Assembly: GCA_020310875.1 (NCBI GenBank)
Contig: CM035431.1
Coordinates: 19,320,267 to 19,384,266, forward strand
Source of the DNA: Ceratopteris richardii
Lineage: Eukaryota > Streptophyta > Polypodiopsida > Polypodiales > Pteridaceae
Length of the DNA: 64,000 nucleotides
Reading direction: 5' to 3'
The position numbers were made by a program, and so were the translations under genes. Below, in pieces: positions 20,774 through 32,361 of the stretch. The first letter of the stretch is position 1; each line of letters starts with the position of its first letter. The notes beneath the pieces were generated by a model, which worked only from the letters and a program-made list of their open reading frames with translations, did no database searches and was not told the origin of the DNA.

Positions 20774-22148
20774 GTTGGAAATTTAGTAGGCCCATAGCTC
20801 ATATCACAGGTCCATGGTTCCATAGGTCCAACATATACAACATAGAATCTAGCAATCTTCCAATATTGACAAAACATGAACATACCACAACTTAATCATT
20901 TAGATGATGAGATAAAGATAGAGAAAGACTAGACAACATGTGTAAAGTGTTACGTAAGCCACTGCTTACTCAAACTATCATATATACCAATGTTCAATGT
21001 ACAACGTGGGAGCAAAATTCTCAACCACTCTATGTGAAATGAAATAGATGGATGAGTGAATGTACAAATGTAACAAACATATTCAGATGTATGGATAGAA
21101 ATCTGAATATATATGAGATGTGTGACCTAAAAGGTTGTAGAAGAGTGAATATGACTAACAGAATGAGAAAGGATCAGTCTAAAAATGATAATCAACAAAC
21201 CCTCATCTAACCTTAGGCTATGGAAGACCCTAAGTGTGAAAAGATCACATACTTAAAAAGTAGCAAAGGATGCTAACAAGTTTGCTACCGAAAATCCTCA
21301 AACTCATGTGAACACACCTTCTCAAACACCTCATCCAAATATGCATAAAGCATAACCGTATTGATTCTCTTGTACCTATGATGAATAGGACTCCTCCAGA
21401 TATGGATGCCACTGCCTCCATAAACTCCAAGTAGTACCTGTGTGCATAAAGAGAATATGTACCTGAATCCTTAACATAACATGTAAATCTTATGTTAACC
21501 ACCATCCAATGTCTTTGAAGTAACCCGAAATCTTCATGTAGAAGACAATCTTCGAATACACCATGTAGATGGTCGATCCTCACCACCAAGCTACTAATGA
21601 CCAAGTCCTCTCCATGAGCAAGAGTGTGAGCACACTCTTCTCCTCCAAGAAGAACTCCATAACCGGTCCTGAACATGCTCCAAGTTAGCACCATGGCTGC
21701 CCCATGTGCTAGAAGAAACACCACCTCTATTGAGGTCCAAGCTCTTCAAAGCTTGTGTTGAAATTGATGAAGGATGATTTAACAATGAGCCAAGAACTTC
21801 CTTTTATAGTATTTAGATTAGCCTCCAAAAGCTCCTTCAAAAGCATAAATCAACAATCTAGGATCGCTACAATCTTCAATAAAGCAAACATATGATCCCA
21901 ATTGATCTAGATAAAAAAAATCCATTGGCGTTTTATCGAGTTCGCTGTTCTCAAAAGCTTGAGCTACAGAAATTAGCTTCACGCATTGCGCCATCTGTGG
22001 GAATCGAACCCAAATGAGTTCTTTGGGACGATCTTCACTTATCCACGCTGCCCGTCCATATTCCTTGTAGGAGGAATGATAAGAAACTTTATACTTGCTC
22101 TGTACTGTGAACAAAAAATGGACCAACGGGACATTGTTTCCCGAGAGG
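20774..22148 (-). repeat. 5' LTR of the LARD-like element
   Basis: Pairs with 16411-17774. On the minus strand its end ..TTTCCAAC adjoins the primer site. The outer end reads CCCGAGAGG where the left copy has CCCAACA, so the terminal bases are mutated. It contains an exact tRNA B-box-like word (22000-22010, minus strand GGTTCGATTCC). Confidence 0.7.
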
Positions 22149-22193
22149 ATATGCAAGTGTGGAAAACCCACGCCTTCAGACATAGGTTCTGAA

Positions 22194-23110
22194 AGGAACC
22201 ATTGCTAGTAGTTAATTACCACTTTATCTCTTTGTAAAAGTCAAATTGACTTGGAACTTTTGTGATCACCTACCAAAAGGATTCCTGAAAAGGTTAGCTA
22301 TTTAATTGAAAGAATAACTCCTAGGATATAGGAGTTTGATCATAGGGAGCCAAAAGTTTGAATTTGAATTCAAATTTTTACTCATTCCTTATAAAATGGA
22401 CATGGAAAAGTCGCGAGTAGAACTCATCTTTCCTGAGGGGCAATGATTTTCATGCCAATGGATTTGTATACAAGTGTTCATTAATACATACATTCACATT
22501 GTTCATTTATGAGTTCTCTATCATACTACTCAAAAGTTTGTCAACTTGTGAAGTGCATATCTCGGTCAATTCTTCACCAAATTCATTGAATCAAAGGTTG
22601 TTGGATTTAGCTTGAAGTTATCTACATGCGGCTAAAGTTTATAGATATTCTATTCAACCATTTCAAAGAAATTTGCGTCGAGGTTATCACTGGTCAATTT
22701 CTTCTACAGTCCTAAAAAAGCGGGGATATAGCTTAACTTGCTAAATTGATTTCTCTTAGCCTAGTTTATCTTTTTACATCATTCCACTTGGAATTGTTAA
22801 ATTACTAAGCTAATTAGATAGCCGTAAAAGGAAGTTTTCCAATTCCTATTGTGCTGGTCATACTGAGCAAAATACCTAGCAGGTGTCAAGACATAAATAG
22901 AAGGTTTTCTTGAGTTTGAGAGTTTCAAAGTTATCTGTTTTGGTTCAATCATTGCACACATCATTTCCAAAGTACATAGGGCATTTTATGGTGTCATTGG
23001 AAAGCTAAGGAGGTCTAGTTATCAAATCTGAAGCAAAAGAGGGCTGGTACAAAGCAGTTTTTAGCAGTAGCTACTCAATCTCTTGGAGCATCCATCCATC
23101 TTTCCCAACA
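22194..23110 (+). repeat. 5' LTR of C1, truncated
   Basis: Pairs with 27636-28691. Alignment begins at AGGAACCATTGC (22194), which is position 75 of the 3' LTR, so the LTR start is missing. It also lacks a roughly 70-bp block that the 3' copy has at about 27955-28018. It ends TTTCCCAACA, one base before the primer site. Divergence over the first 260 aligned bases is about 5-6% by eye. Confidence 0.8.
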
Positions 23111-23111
23111 G

Positions 23112-23123
23112 TGGTATCAGAGC
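23112..23123 (+). promoter_or_regulatory. Primer binding site of C1 (initiator tRNA-Met)
   Basis: TGGTATCAGAGC is an exact complement of the 3' end of plant initiator tRNA-Met and starts one base after the LTR end. This is the standard site for first-strand synthesis in plant copia elements. Confidence 0.9.
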
Positions 23124-23136
23124 AAACTTAGGTAAA

Positions 23137-24432
23137 ATGGGAGATGGTTTTCCTTCATTTATTGATAAATTGGACAGGAACAACTTTCAAACATGGTCTC
23201 TAAGGATGGAGACCTACTCACAAGGAAGGAGTCTCTATGGATACATCTGAGGAGATGAGGAATTGCCCTCATTCAAAACAAGAGGATTACCAACCACGGA
23301 AGAACATGAAAAGCTCAACACATGGTGTGCTAAGGATGCATTGGCAAGGCATCTCTGATTTTGTTTTGCCACATATTAGAAATTGTAAGACATCCCAAGA
23401 GACTTGGGAAACCTTATCATCATATTTTTCCTCCAACACAAGGGCTAGGAAAAATCAGTTGTGGATTGAATTCACAACATTAAGGAAGCAAGCTAAGCAA
23501 GTTGTTTTAGAATTTGTGACCAAGATTAAAGATGTAGCAGAACCGTTAGCAAGCATAGGAGAAGAGATTGAAGAAGAGCAGATTGTAAGGCAAGTGATCA
23601 ATGGAATCAAGGCTGATGACAAATGGGAAAGCTTCACCACTGCCATGGACCTCTACATGGACATGCAAATACCAGATCTTACAACTCTCATGGAACTAGG
23701 AGGGGCTAGGAAAAATTAGTTGTGGATTGAATTCACAACATTAAGGAAGCAACCTAAGCAAGTTGTTTTAGAATTTGTGACCAAGATTAAAGATGTAGCA
23801 GATCTGTTAGCAAGCATAGGAGAAGAGACTGAAGAAGAGCAGATTGTAAGGCAAGTGATCAATGGCATCAAGGCTGATGACAAATGGGAAAGCTTCACCA
23901 CTGCCATGGACCTCTACATGGACATGCAAATACCAGATCTTACAACTCTCATGGGACAATTGTTTACACATGAAGCAAAAGCTCAACAAGAATGGAGATA
24001 CTTCCAAAGGTTATAACTCTTCTGCCCTATACACTGATAAGAAGTCTAAAGATAAAGGCAAGAGCAAGAATCTAGAAGATGAAGGCTCTACCTCCCAAGC
24101 CAACTATGTAGGGAGAGGTAGATCATCAAGAGGAAGGGGTAGAGGAGGTAAGCAGGGTAGGGGGAGATCCTATAACTCCTCACCATGCAACATTTGTGGT
24201 TTATCAAATCATACCTTATATGAGTGTTTCAGGAATTACAAGAATCAGAGAGGAAGAGGATACCAAAGAGGTGGATACTCATAGTCAAGAGGTAGATTCA
24301 ACCATCACCAAGGCTACAACAACAACTACAACAACAATTACAACAATAATTACAATGGCAACTACCAAGAAGGATTCAAATCCAGAAAGGACTACAACAA
24401 CTACAGAGAGGAGCAGGATGACTCTCTTCTGA
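23137..24432 (+). pseudogene. Gag region of C1
   Basis: The ATG at 23137 follows the primer site closely and opens MGDGFPSFIDKLDRNNFQTW, the usual copia gag start. A stop at about 23251 and a frameshift near 23350 break it. The main segment (23237-23719) has UBN2-type capsid motifs (SQETWETLSSYF; RQVINGIKADDKWESF). A duplicated unit follows, then a Gly/Arg-rich stretch and a CCHC knuckle (CNICGLSNHTLYEC at about 24187-24228). An Asn/Tyr-rich low-complexity run precedes protease. Confidence 0.8.
23443..23957 (+). repeat. In-frame 261-bp tandem duplication in C1 gag
   Basis: The word GCTAGGAAAAAT recurs exactly 261 bases apart (at 23444 and 23705), and the sequences after it match almost completely through ACAACTCTCATGG. 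The unit equals 87 codons, so the frame is kept and the capsid region is doubled. The second unit has a TAG where the first has CAG, just after its start. Confidence 0.85.
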
Positions 24433-24440
24433 TCAAGAAC

Positions 24441-25147
24441 ATGAGTTCAAAATTAGGTACAAATGATGACCACCTATTCTACATTGACTCACGGTGCTCA
24501 AATCATGTGGCTGGCAATGTAGTACTACTCTCTGATCTTGAGGAATCAAAAGGTAAGCATCAAGTTCAAACAAGTGATGACACCAAGCATTCAGTAGTTG
24601 AAGTTGGAAATGTTAAGACTTGTGATGGAAATCAGAATTTGTTGAGCAAGTACTCTATGTACCAACCATTACCAAAAATCTGATGAGTGTTGGAAAGATT
24701 TTGGAGAAAGGGTTGGAGGTTAGATTCAACCAATATGGAGCATTTGTTGAGGATCCAAGACATGGGTTCAAGAGAATTGCTAAAGGAGAAAAATCAGGTA
24801 GACGTTTCACCTTTGAGTTAGAAGACACAAAGAATATTGCACTTTACAGTTATAAAGATCAAACACTTTCAGAGCTTGAGATTTGGCACAAAAGATTAGG
24901 ACATATAGGGGAAAGAACCTTTAAGCAATTATGTAGGGACCAATGTGTGCTTGGAATACCTAATGTATCCAAGCAACATATGATTTACAAGTGTGGTGCT
25001 TGTCAATTTGGGAAGTCTCACAGGTTACCCTTCTCAAGGAAAGGATACATGCATGAAGACTACCTCGAGCTTGTCCACATAGATGTATGGGGACCAAGCA
25101 AAGACCCCTCAGTCTTAGGTTCAAGGTACTATGTATCTTTTTATTGA
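24441..25147 (+). pseudogene. Protease and GAG-preintegrase region of C1
   Basis: Protease reads FYIDSRCSNHVAGN, where copia normally has DSG: the Gly next to the catalytic Asp is Arg. A stop splits this from the next segment (24683-25147), which holds the preintegrase zinc motif (LEIWHKRLGHIGERTFKQL and CGACQFGKSHRLPF) and the first integrase Asp (LVHIDVWGPS). A frameshift at about 25140 leads into the integrase segment. Confidence 0.8.
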
Positions 25148-26354
25148 TGATTATAGCAGATGGACTATATTGTACTTCATGAAGCACAAGGATGAAGTGT
25201 TTAATTGCTCTAAAAAATATCTTGCACTAGTTGAAAATCAGACAAGAAGGAATTTGAAGAGGCTAAGGTCAGATGGAGGAGGTGAGTACTTCTCCAATGA
25301 GTTTAAAAACTTCTTTCAGGACAGAGGCATCAAAAGAGAAATAACCACAAGGTATTCTCCTGAACAGAATGGGGTAGCTGAAAGAAGAAATAGGTTAATT
25401 GTTGAGACAGCTAGATCTATGTTGAATGAGAAAAAATTACCTAACTATCTATGGGTAGAGAGTGTTTCTACTGCCACTTACCTCATAAACAAGTTACCAT
25501 CTAAGTCTCTTGATGGCATGACACCCTACGAAGCATGGCATGGTAAGATACCCTCACTTGACCATTGCAGGATATTTGGATGTGTAGCATATGTACACAT
25601 TCCTTCTCAGATAAGAGGTAAGCTGGATCCAAAGGCTGAAAAATGCATCTTTATTGGGTATGATCTAAATAAAAAAGGTTACAAGTTTTATAACCCTACC
25701 AATAAGGGATTCATGGTAAGCAGAGATGTTGTCTTTGATGAAAATGATTCTTGGTATGAGAATGAATGCAAGAAGGTTAAATTACCCTATGATTTGGAAG
25801 AGGAGTTTCCAAATCTTGCAAAGGAGGAACCTACTCAGAATGAAGCCTCAAGTTTAGATGATGAAGATACTATCAACCTTGTAGAGTTCAAGGCATGGAA
25901 GTCCAAGGGCAAAATGAAGATGAAGAAGCTTGAAGACATACTTGAATCTTCAACTCAATCAATCAGAAGATCACAAAGAGAAAGCAAAAAACCTATCAGA
26001 TATGGGTATGATACATCTCTTGTTACTAAACATTCTATTTATCTTGCCAAAGATTTGTCAAATGAAGAACCAGGATCATATGAAGAAGCCATAACCAAAT
26101 CAGAATGGAAAGAAGCTATGGATGAGGAGATTGAAGCACTTAAGGAGAGTGACACATGGGAGTTAGTACCCAAGAAGGACTCCATGAAGGTAATAGGATC
26201 CATATGGATCTATAAGCTTAAAAGAAATTCTGATCGCACAATTAATAGGTACAAGGAGAGATTGGTAGCCAAGAGTTTTGCACAAACCCAAGGCATAGAC
26301 TATGAAGAGACATTTTCTCGTGTGGCCAAGATGCCAACAATCAGAGTGTTGTAA
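25131..26354 (+). CDS. Integrase core and N-terminal RT of C1 (407 codons open)
   Basis: Open segment. Residues 1-90 carry the second Asp (KRLRSDGGGEYF) and the Glu (PEQNGVAERRNR) of the integrase triad; the first Asp is just upstream. A conserved copia stretch follows (KCIFIGYDLNKKGYKFYNP), then the variable linker, then the RT start (WKEAMDEEIEALKESDTWEL; GSIWIYKLKRNSDRTINRYK). It ends at a stop caused by a one-base loss at about 26353, just before the RT palm. Confidence 0.88.
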   Translation: MYLFIDDYSRWTILYFMKHKDEVFNCSKKYLALVENQTRRNLKRLRSDGGGEYFSNEFKNFFQDRGIKREITTRYSPEQNGVAERRNRLIVETARSMLNEKKLPNYLWVESVSTATYLINKLPSKSLDGMTPYEAWHGKIPSLDHCRIFGCVAYVHIPSQIRGKLDPKAEKCIFIGYDLNKKGYKFYNPTNKGFMVSRDVVFDENDSWYENECKKVKLPYDLEEEFPNLAKEEPTQNEASSLDDEDTINLVEFKAWKSKGKMKMKKLEDILESSTQSIRRSQRESKKPIRYGYDTSLVTKHSIYLAKDLSNEEPGSYEEAITKSEWKEAMDEEIEALKESDTWELVPKKDSMKVIGSIWIYKLKRNSDRTINRYKERLVAKSFAQTQGIDYEETFSRVAKMPTIRVL

Positions 26355-26356
26355 GT

Positions 26357-27598
26357 GTGGCTACATCAAAAAATTGGAATATGTACCAATTGGATGTCAA
26401 GAATTCTTTCTTGAATGGATGGATCTCAGAGGAGGTATATATGTCACAACCTTCTGGCTATGAGGACCCTAAGAAGGTAACATATGTTTGCAAATTAAAA
26501 AAGGCTTTATATGGATTGAAGCAGGCACCTAGGGCATGGAATTATAGGTTAACTATATACCTCCAAGACCAAGTATTTGTCATGAGCAAGGTAGATACTT
26601 CTCTATTCATCAAGAGAAGTAATTCAGAGGTAATAAACCTTTGTGGTTATGTTGATGATATCATCATTACAGGTAATGATGTCAATGGAATCAGATATAT
26701 CAAGAGTCAAATGATGAAGGAGTTCAAGATCAATGATCTTGGTCTATTGAAGTATTTTCTTGGGCTTGAATTAGTCTACACTAATTCAGGGATATACATT
26801 ACTCAGAAAAAGTATATACAGGACATGTTAAAGAAGTTTCATTTGCAGGATGCCAAAGTAGCAAGCACTCCAATGGAGGTAAACCTAAAACTAGGTGCCC
26901 ATGAAGGTGATGAAGTCAATGACATTACAGGTTATCAAAGTATGGTGGGTAGCTTGAACTATGCTACCTTAACAAGGATATATATTGCATATGGAGTTAG
27001 TGTGCCAAGCCAATTTATGCACAAGCCAAGGATACCTCACTTAGAGACTGCCAAGAGAATCTTGAAGTATCTCAAGGGTACACAGAACCATGGTTTGTAT
27101 TTCCCTTACACTTCAGATATTGATATCAAAATTTATTCAGATGCAGATTGGGCAGGATGCAAGGATGATAGGAGGAGCACCTCTGGATACATTTCTTTTG
27201 CAGGTGACAAACCAATTTCATGGTCTTCAAAGAAGCAACCTACTGTTGCTTTGTCTTCTACAGAGGCAGAATATAGAGGACTAGCTAATGCCACACAAGA
27301 AGCAATTTGGATTAAGCTTTTGTATACAGAATTGGGATTATATACTAGGTCTCCAATAATCTTTGGAGATAATACAAGTTCTCTTCACCTTGCAGCTAAT
27401 CCTATCTATCATGCTAGAACCAAACATATAGAATTTCATTACCATTATGTGAGAGAGAAGTTGATAAGCAAAGGCATTCAACTAACCTATGTATCAACCA
27501 ACATGCAGTGTGCAGATTTGTTGACTAAAGCTTTGGATGGAACCAAACTTTGTAGGTTCAAAGCAATGATTGGATTGCAGGATATACTTGAAGATTGA
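26357..27598 (+). CDS. RT palm and RNase H of C1 (413 codons open)
   Basis: Continues RT after the frameshift: YQLDVKNSFLNGWISEEVYM, then LKKALYGLKQAPRAW, and the catalytic YVDD box (LCGYVDDIIITGN). RNase H follows with SDADWAGCKDDRRSTSGY, STEAEYRGLANATQEA and FGDNTSSLHLA, giving the expected acidic residues, and ends KAMIGLQDILED. The whole domain pair is open, and the polypurine tract starts 23 bases after the stop. Confidence 0.92.
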   Translation: MATSKNWNMYQLDVKNSFLNGWISEEVYMSQPSGYEDPKKVTYVCKLKKALYGLKQAPRAWNYRLTIYLQDQVFVMSKVDTSLFIKRSNSEVINLCGYVDDIIITGNDVNGIRYIKSQMMKEFKINDLGLLKYFLGLELVYTNSGIYITQKKYIQDMLKKFHLQDAKVASTPMEVNLKLGAHEGDEVNDITGYQSMVGSLNYATLTRIYIAYGVSVPSQFMHKPRIPHLETAKRILKYLKGTQNHGLYFPYTSDIDIKIYSDADWAGCKDDRRSTSGYISFAGDKPISWSSKKQPTVALSSTEAEYRGLANATQEAIWIKLLYTELGLYTRSPIIFGDNTSSLHLAANPIYHARTKHIEFHYHYVREKLISKGIQLTYVSTNMQCADLLTKALDGTKLCRFKAMIGLQDILED

Positions 27599-27635
27599 AG
27601 ATGAAAACCACAAAATGTTTGGCTTGAGGGGGATT

Positions 27636-28691
27636 TGTTGGTGTAAATCACAAGCCTACATATTTGGCTTGAAAGATATCTTGAAGACTCTACATATATG
27701 AAGTAGCATAGGAACCATTGCTAGTAGTTAATTACCACTTTATCTCTTTGTAAAAGTCAAATTGACTTGGAATCTTTTGTAATCACCTACCAAAAGGATT
27801 CGTGAAAAAGTTAGCTATTTGATTGAAGGAATATCTCCTAGGATATAGGAGTTTGATCATAGGGAGCCAAAAGTTTGAATTTGAATTCAAATTTTTCCTC
27901 ATTCCTTATAAAATAGACATGGAAAAGTCACGGGTAGAACTCATCTTTCCCGAGCTTCTCATCAGTGATTCTACATGTGTGTGAGGTCTATACTCTAGCC
28001 CACACCTATCTACACCATTGGGCAATGATTTTCATGCCAATGGATTTGTATACAAGTGTTCATTAATACATACATTCACATTGTTCATTTCTGAGTTCTC
28101 TGTCATACTACTCAAAAGTCTGTCAACTTGTGAAGTGCATATCTCAGTCATGTCTTCACCAACTTTAGTGATTCAAAGCTTGTTGGATTTTGCTTGAAGC
28201 TATCTATATGCTTCTAAAGTTTGAAGAGATTCTATTCAGCCATTTCAGAGAAATCGGCGTCCAGGTGATCACTGGTCAATTTCTACTACAGTCCTAAAAA
28301 ATCGGGGTATAGCTTAACTTGCTAAATTGATTTCTCTTAGCATAGTTTATCTTTTTACATCATTCCACTTGGAATAGTTAGCTTACTAAGCTAATTAGAT
28401 ACCCCTAAAAGGTTGTTTTCGAATTCCTACTGTGCTATTCATACTGAGCAAAATACCTAGCAGGTGTCAAGACATAAATAGAAGGTTTTCTTGAGTTTGA
28501 GAGTTTCAAAGTTATCTGTTTTGGTTCAATCATTGCACACATCATTTCCAAAGTACATAAGGCATTTTATGGTTTCATTGAAAAGCTAAGGAGGTCTACT
28601 TATCAAATCTGAAGCAAAAGAGGGCTGGTACAAAGCAGGTTTTAGTAGTACCTACTCGGTCTCTTGGAGCATCCATCCATCTTTCCCAACA
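27636..28691 (+). repeat. 3' LTR of C1 (1056 bp) with polypurine tract
   Basis: Starts TGTTGGTG immediately after the polypurine tract GGCTTGAGGGGGATT (27621-27635) and ends CCCAACA at 28691. It is the full-length copy that defines the LTR. The C8 LTR (61846-62900, 1055 bp) has nearly the same length and matching ends. Confidence 0.88.
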
Positions 28692-29295
28692 CTAGGCAAC
28701 ACTCTAGACATACCATTTCTATTTAGGTCCCGAAGCGGTCAATGAAGGCTATCTCGAATGCTAGACAGATATGGGTGCCCAAGACCTGCTTACAAGCTCA
28801 AATAGCTTCACCTCCATTCACAAGAATGAATCAACACTCACAAGCACTCTTGGCAAAAATCCTAGGGCAAACACCTACACTCCACATCATTACATCTCTG
28901 GTCACACCTAGGAATGTCGAGAAATGGGTACCCAAAAGGTCCCAAATCCAACACAATGTAGTCCACAAACCTTTACATGTCATCACCACTAAAATCTACG
29001 ATTCCATAATCAAAGTTTGGAGACTTAAACCCTATATCAGACCCCCTGACCCAATTTTGTAAATCCATCCACTCTAATGTAGGTGCATTCTAAGTACATT
29101 GCATATCCAAAAGTATGCATCTAGGATGACACTAACCTACTAACCAACATTCACGCCCATCACAAACACTTCACCCCCTATCCACTTGGAATGTCATGTT
29201 AGTATTGTGGAGGGAACACCATAACATCCTGTTTTTCAACACTTATGTGCCTCTCTTCTTCTAGCAAATAAGCATCAACAACGACAAGCAGTCTC
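28692..29295 (+). other. Post-PR2 linker of G3, right part
   Basis: G3 resumes here after C1. An open segment at 28742-29062 (MKAISNARQIWVPK at its start) aligns with the G1 segment 3295-3552. From 29063 to 29295 there is only short-frame, C-rich sequence before the ORF3 start. No separate gene is visible. Confidence 0.5.
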
Positions 29296-32200
29296 ATGGT
29301 AGAAGCAGCAAGCACGAGCTCCGAGGCAGGCACTAGTTCTCAAGTTGATTGGGAGACCATGCCCATGGAGGCCCCACTGACAACTAGGCCTGATGAGTAT
29401 CTAAATGTGAGACGAATTCCCATCTTGGATCCATAGTACGGCTTAACAAAAAGAGTAAAAGGACACTCTCATTGGTTCAATGAGATGCCAAGAGATTTGG
29501 GTGATGTAGATCACATCACGGAATCTAAGTTGGAATTTGGGGCAGTTTGGTGGACATTCCAATTCTTCTCGAGAGAATTTGAATCACTACAAAACACAGT
29601 GCCTCTTCAAGATATTTGGCAGAAAGCGGGTTTGAAAGACTACTTTAGTGCACCCCTGCCCAAGCCAAATTTCTGATATCAAGACTCTCTCATATCGGAA
29701 TCTATAAAGAACAATAAGCTAAAGAAGCTGAAAGACATGTATGCCCTCACACCAAACATTGCCATCCCATTGCGCATGTGCCTTCAGCACTTTGCATTCC
29801 CTACTCAAGATCAATTCATGCAACCTCACAAGAAGATTTGGTTCAGTCTATACCTAGCGAAGATAGGGAACCTACCAATTAAAATGCCAATATGGATTCT
29901 CGATCAATTGTATGAAGCAGGCAAACGCGGGGCAAGGAAGTCTTCTTTGAATGGCTATTGTGCCATTACCAAGACCATATAAAGATGTCTAGCATATGAT
30001 GTGCTGATTGCATGGACACTTACTTACTCACAGCTGCAGTTATTCCAAGGACGAAAACCAGGGGTTCAACCAGCTAAGCACATGTGCAGATCGCTTTCCT
30101 ATGTCCCAGTTCCTCATGAGTCCACCACAGAAGCCTCCCTTAGAGAAGAAGGATAGGTGGCCCCATTCACTATCCGCCTCCAACGATCATATTCAGAGGG
30201 CATTACACAAGCCACTCCTTCAGCCCCTCCATTACCCATGGATGTTGAGTTTGCCTCCATAAGTGAATTAGCAGGTGCTCCCCCCTTTGATTTTGAGATC
30301 TTCTTGCAAACAACGCAACTATCTGATCTGGAGTTCTTTTCAGACACTAAAGGTCCTAGATCATCATCCCATATAGGATGTCAAGATCAAGAAGAACGAT
30401 GAGTACATTGGGAGGATGAAGCACAACAAACGCAAGTTGAAGACACACATGAACAAGAGGAGGCACATGAGCATGTATTAGAGGAGAGTGAGGAGGAAGC
30501 CCCTGCATACACTGCACAAATCAAACGGTTATACGAGATGATCAAACAAGTACAAAAAAGGCATAAGTTGTCAAAAGAGGCAAACAGAGCAATGGTGAAC
30601 TAGATGATACAAGCAGAGGATGTGGACCCTCACTTTATCGAATCATTGAATCTTCTGGCAGACACTTGTTGAATGGTAGAAGATATGTGGACTATGATAC
30701 ATCGTCCTCCCACTCAATACGGCCAATGGAGATTGTACACGCTACTGTGAAAGGGTAAGATGATTCACATTGGAGTTTCCTCCCCACTCCCTAGGATAGC
30801 TCAAGAAGAAGTTCAAATGACCAGCCCCATTGACACTGGTGCCCTGGATGAAAGCACACGGATACCATCTCTGCCATCACCACCCATCCATCCCATCAAA
30901 ACCCTTACCACTAGCATTGCTAAACAACTAGCATTCACCTTTCGTGAACCTATATCACACACCACCCTTTTCCCATCCTTACATTTCCCTACCTCCACCA
31001 TTTCTAGCCAATTTTTTGAACCTCAGATAGGTCATCCCGTCACTCATCAAACCATAATAGGCCGCCCTTCTTATCTACCAAATGTGGGACATCCACTTGC
31101 CTCTACCCAATCATTGACACCAACGTTTCCCCTCACTACAACATTCCCTCTTTCCCAACCACGACCCACAATGACCCCCTCAATCTCTTGAGAACCGATA
31201 CCAACCACCCTTCCCCAATTTTAGGCAAACTTTGTAAATATTATGCAACAACTTGGTGATTATAGTAAAATTCCCCTTTCCCACTCCACCTCACCCATGT
31301 TCACACCCACCACGGACACACCATCAACCATTCCAGTATTCATGATTCACACTTCACACACAATCACGTCCGACCCCATGGACATTTCACCCTCCATAGA
31401 ACCACCCACCACCACTATCGTTTCAACATATCAACTTTTCACTTTAGTCACATCACCACTTACATCCACTCTCAATGTAACATCCACTGTCCCCTTCCCC
31501 ATTTCCTGACCCCTTTCATTTTCCACCACTGACTCTGCACCCACATCATTTAGTCGTGCACTAGATACCATGATCGAATGTGCAAGACAACTTAAACAGG
31601 AATATTGATTATTAGAAGAGTGTAACGAAGAGCTATGGGATTTGTCTGCCCAACTCCAAGCACGTGTCAATGCTTTGGAGTTAAGTAACACTAAATTGCA
31701 ACAAGCATGCACATCACTCAAGAAATCTTATGTTGAGATCGAGGCCAAATATACCAAAACAGGTAAAGCGACCGAAGAACAACTCAAAGATCAACTAGCC
31801 TGCAATGCACGACTACAGAGAAACATGGCATTAATTCGACGACACCTAGCAGCTGCCCAAGAAGAGAACAAAAGATTACAATAGAAAAATCAAGAAAATC
31901 TCAAAGCAACCATTGAAAACACTCTAGGAGCACCCATAGATCCTGCTAACTTCCAGGCTATCCCCTCAAAAAATATCCAGCAGATATTGGAAAATTATGC
32001 AAACCTCTTAGAAGCACATGACCAACTTGCCGACCAAGTGAAGGAACTATAGAGACAACCAGTGCCCACACCACATATGACAGAACCAAGAGATGTGGTC
32101 AACGTTGCTACTTCACCACAGCCTAAATCCTCAACTGATAACGAGGTACTTGAGCTATGGAAACACGTCACAAAGTTAAAGATTAAATTGTTACAATATG

Positions 32201-32361
32201 AACGACCACCATCTCCACCTGATCACACTTCAAAAGAAGAGGCAGTTACCATTCCAGTCGAAGAGACCTTTGAGGAAAATTATCACCTCAACCTATTCCG
32301 GGAGGTAGAGTCACTGATGAAGGACAAGACACATATGAGGAACCCCCTCCTGCATGGATGA
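29296..32361 (+). pseudogene. Post-integrase ORF3 of G3: globular, Pro/Ser/Thr linker, coiled coil
   Basis: One frame of 1022 codons from ATG 29296 is interrupted by about a dozen stop codons but shows no frameshift up to 32361. Residues about 50-240 form a globular region (HWFNEMPRDLGDVDH; FFSREFESL; LPIKMPIWILDQLYEAG). Residues about 490-740 are Pro/Ser/Thr-rich. Residues about 755-930 are strongly heptad-like (LSAQLQARVNALELSNTKLQ; AAQEENKRLQ), predicting a coiled coil. G1 carries the same ORF. I know no function; an env-like, capsid-associated or nucleic-acid chaperone role are all guesses. Confidence 0.72.

Larger units (their letters stand above)
16411..22148 (-). mobile_element. LARD-like non-autonomous LTR retroelement
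   Basis: Two long direct repeats (16411-17774 and 20774-22148) flank about 3 kb with no supportable coding sequence. A polypurine tract (CCTTAGGGGGGAT on the minus strand, 17775-17787) adjoins the left repeat and primer sites for initiator tRNA-Met adjoin the right one, so the element reads on the minus strand. The flanks ATATGCA (16404-16410 and 22149-22155) look like the target duplication. It resembles large retrotransposon derivatives, which depend on proteins of another element. The matching primer and TGTTGG-type LTR start suggest a copia helper. Confidence 0.75.
22194..28691 (+). mobile_element. C1: Ty1/copia retrotransposon
   Basis: Order on the plus strand: 5' LTR (truncated), tRNA-iMet primer site, gag with UBN2-type region and zinc knuckle, protease, integrase, RT, RNase H, polypurine tract and 3' LTR. 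Integrase before RT makes it copia. The coding region has few lesions: an early stop and frameshift in gag, a stop in the duplicated gag unit and a one-base loss at about 26353. The 5' LTR lacks its first 74 bases, so no target duplication can be recovered. It lies within G3, whose sequence resumes at 28692. C8 at the right edge of the window is a relative. Confidence 0.9.

Noticed and set aside
30813..31001. Minus-strand frame in the Pro/Ser/Thr linker of G3 ORF3
   Set aside because: Shadow of low-complexity coding sequence on the other strand.
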